Source: an uncultured Desulfobacterales bacterium
Lineage (GTDB): Bacteria; Desulfobacterota; Desulfobacteria; Desulfobacterales; JAFDCJ01
Direction: 5' to 3'
Assembly: GCA_945787595.1 (NCBI GenBank)
Contig: CALZJV010000461.1
Span: forward strand, 1 to 5,291
DNA: 5,291 nt
Positions 5,121 through 5,291 of the stretch are shown here, piece by piece. The stretch's first letter is position 1. Every line of letters begins with the position of its first letter. The position numbers and the translations under genes were made by a program. The notes beneath the pieces were generated by a model. The model was not told the DNA's origin and did no database searches. It was given only the letters and a program-made list of their open reading frames with translations.

Positions 5121-5291
5121 CTAGGCAAATTTTTTCTGAATATAATATTGTTGTGAGATCGAAAGAATGTTGTTCACCAGCCAGTACAGCACCAGCCCGG
5201 AGGAAAAGTTGATAAAAATCACCGTAAATATAAGCGGCATAAACATCATCATTTTCGCCTGGGTCGGATCCCCCATGGGAGGAGACATTTT
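5121..5291 (-). CDS. yidC: Membrane protein insertase YidC (Oxa1 family), 3' end
   Basis: Only the last 56 residues are in the window, read in frame from the right edge to a TAG at 5121-5123. They contain the C-terminal signature of the Oxa1/YidC insertase: [19 protein letters not shown], then [23 protein letters not shown] and a short [10 protein letters not shown] tail. In E. coli YidC the same block reads MGDPMQQKIMTFMPVIFTVFF...SGLVLYYIVSN. These residues cover the last two transmembrane helices of the insertase core, which acts in the inner membrane with SecYEG or alone. The cytoplasmic tail is short and only mildly basic, shorter than tails that bind ribosomes strongly. jag follows after 18 nt. 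The promoter of the operon must lie beyond the right edge. Confidence 0.96.
   Translation of the reverse strand, partial: KMSPPMGDPTQAKMMMFMPLIFTVIFINFSSGLVLYWLVNNILSISQQYYIQKKFA

Overview
The window looks like part of the origin-proximal region of a bacterial chromosome. The right half carries the 3' end of yidC, then jag (khpB), then mnmE, all on the minus strand. This is the conserved rpmH-rnpA-yidC-jag-mnmE order that often lies near oriC. A perfect 16-bp parS sequence (the ParB-binding centromere) sits directly behind the mnmE stop codon and supports that placement. The left half is a more lineage-specific set of genes. My best guess at the organism is a Gram-negative Desulfobacterota (former Deltaproteobacteria) of moderate GC. 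The guess rests on the style of the YkgJ/small-protein pair, the ABM-domain protein, the Na+-pump decarboxylase beta subunit and two intergenic repeat families; no single marker gene proves it.

Layout, left to right. 1-723 (+): C-terminal 240 residues of a sodium-pumping biotin-dependent decarboxylase beta subunit (OadB/GcdB/MmdB family), 5' end outside the window. 724-1041: non-coding, with a long 24-bp imperfect inverted repeat containing 8-bp quasi-repeats. 1042-1344 (+): small ABM-domain (dimeric alpha/beta barrel type) protein with a strong ribosome binding site. 1366-1710 and 1707-2405 (-): a two-gene operon, first a YkgJ-type cysteine-cluster protein and then a small charged protein of unknown function, joined by an ATGA overlap. 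A plausible sigma70 promoter lies just upstream. 2406-2866: a 461-nt non-coding stretch holding that promoter, an inverted pair of short GCATCCA-type repeats, a weak hairpin and parS. 2867-5291 (-): mnmE, jag and the yidC 3' end, tightly packed and almost certainly co-transcribed from right to left.

How the genes work together. YidC inserts membrane proteins, Jag/KhpB is an RNA-binding KH-R3H protein usually encoded next to YidC, and MnmE is the GTPase half of the MnmE-MnmG wobble-uridine tRNA modification complex. parS is the loading site for ParB in chromosome segregation. In many bacteria mnmE is followed by mnmG, rsmG, parA and parB. Here that order stops at parS and is followed by the unrelated YkgJ operon, so the partition genes and mnmG must lie elsewhere. 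I see no RNA genes, CRISPR array, transposase or phage gene, and no evidence for a novel multi-gene system. The most noteworthy items are the parS site, the two intergenic repeat elements, and the jag-mnmE junction, which has no visible ribosome binding site.
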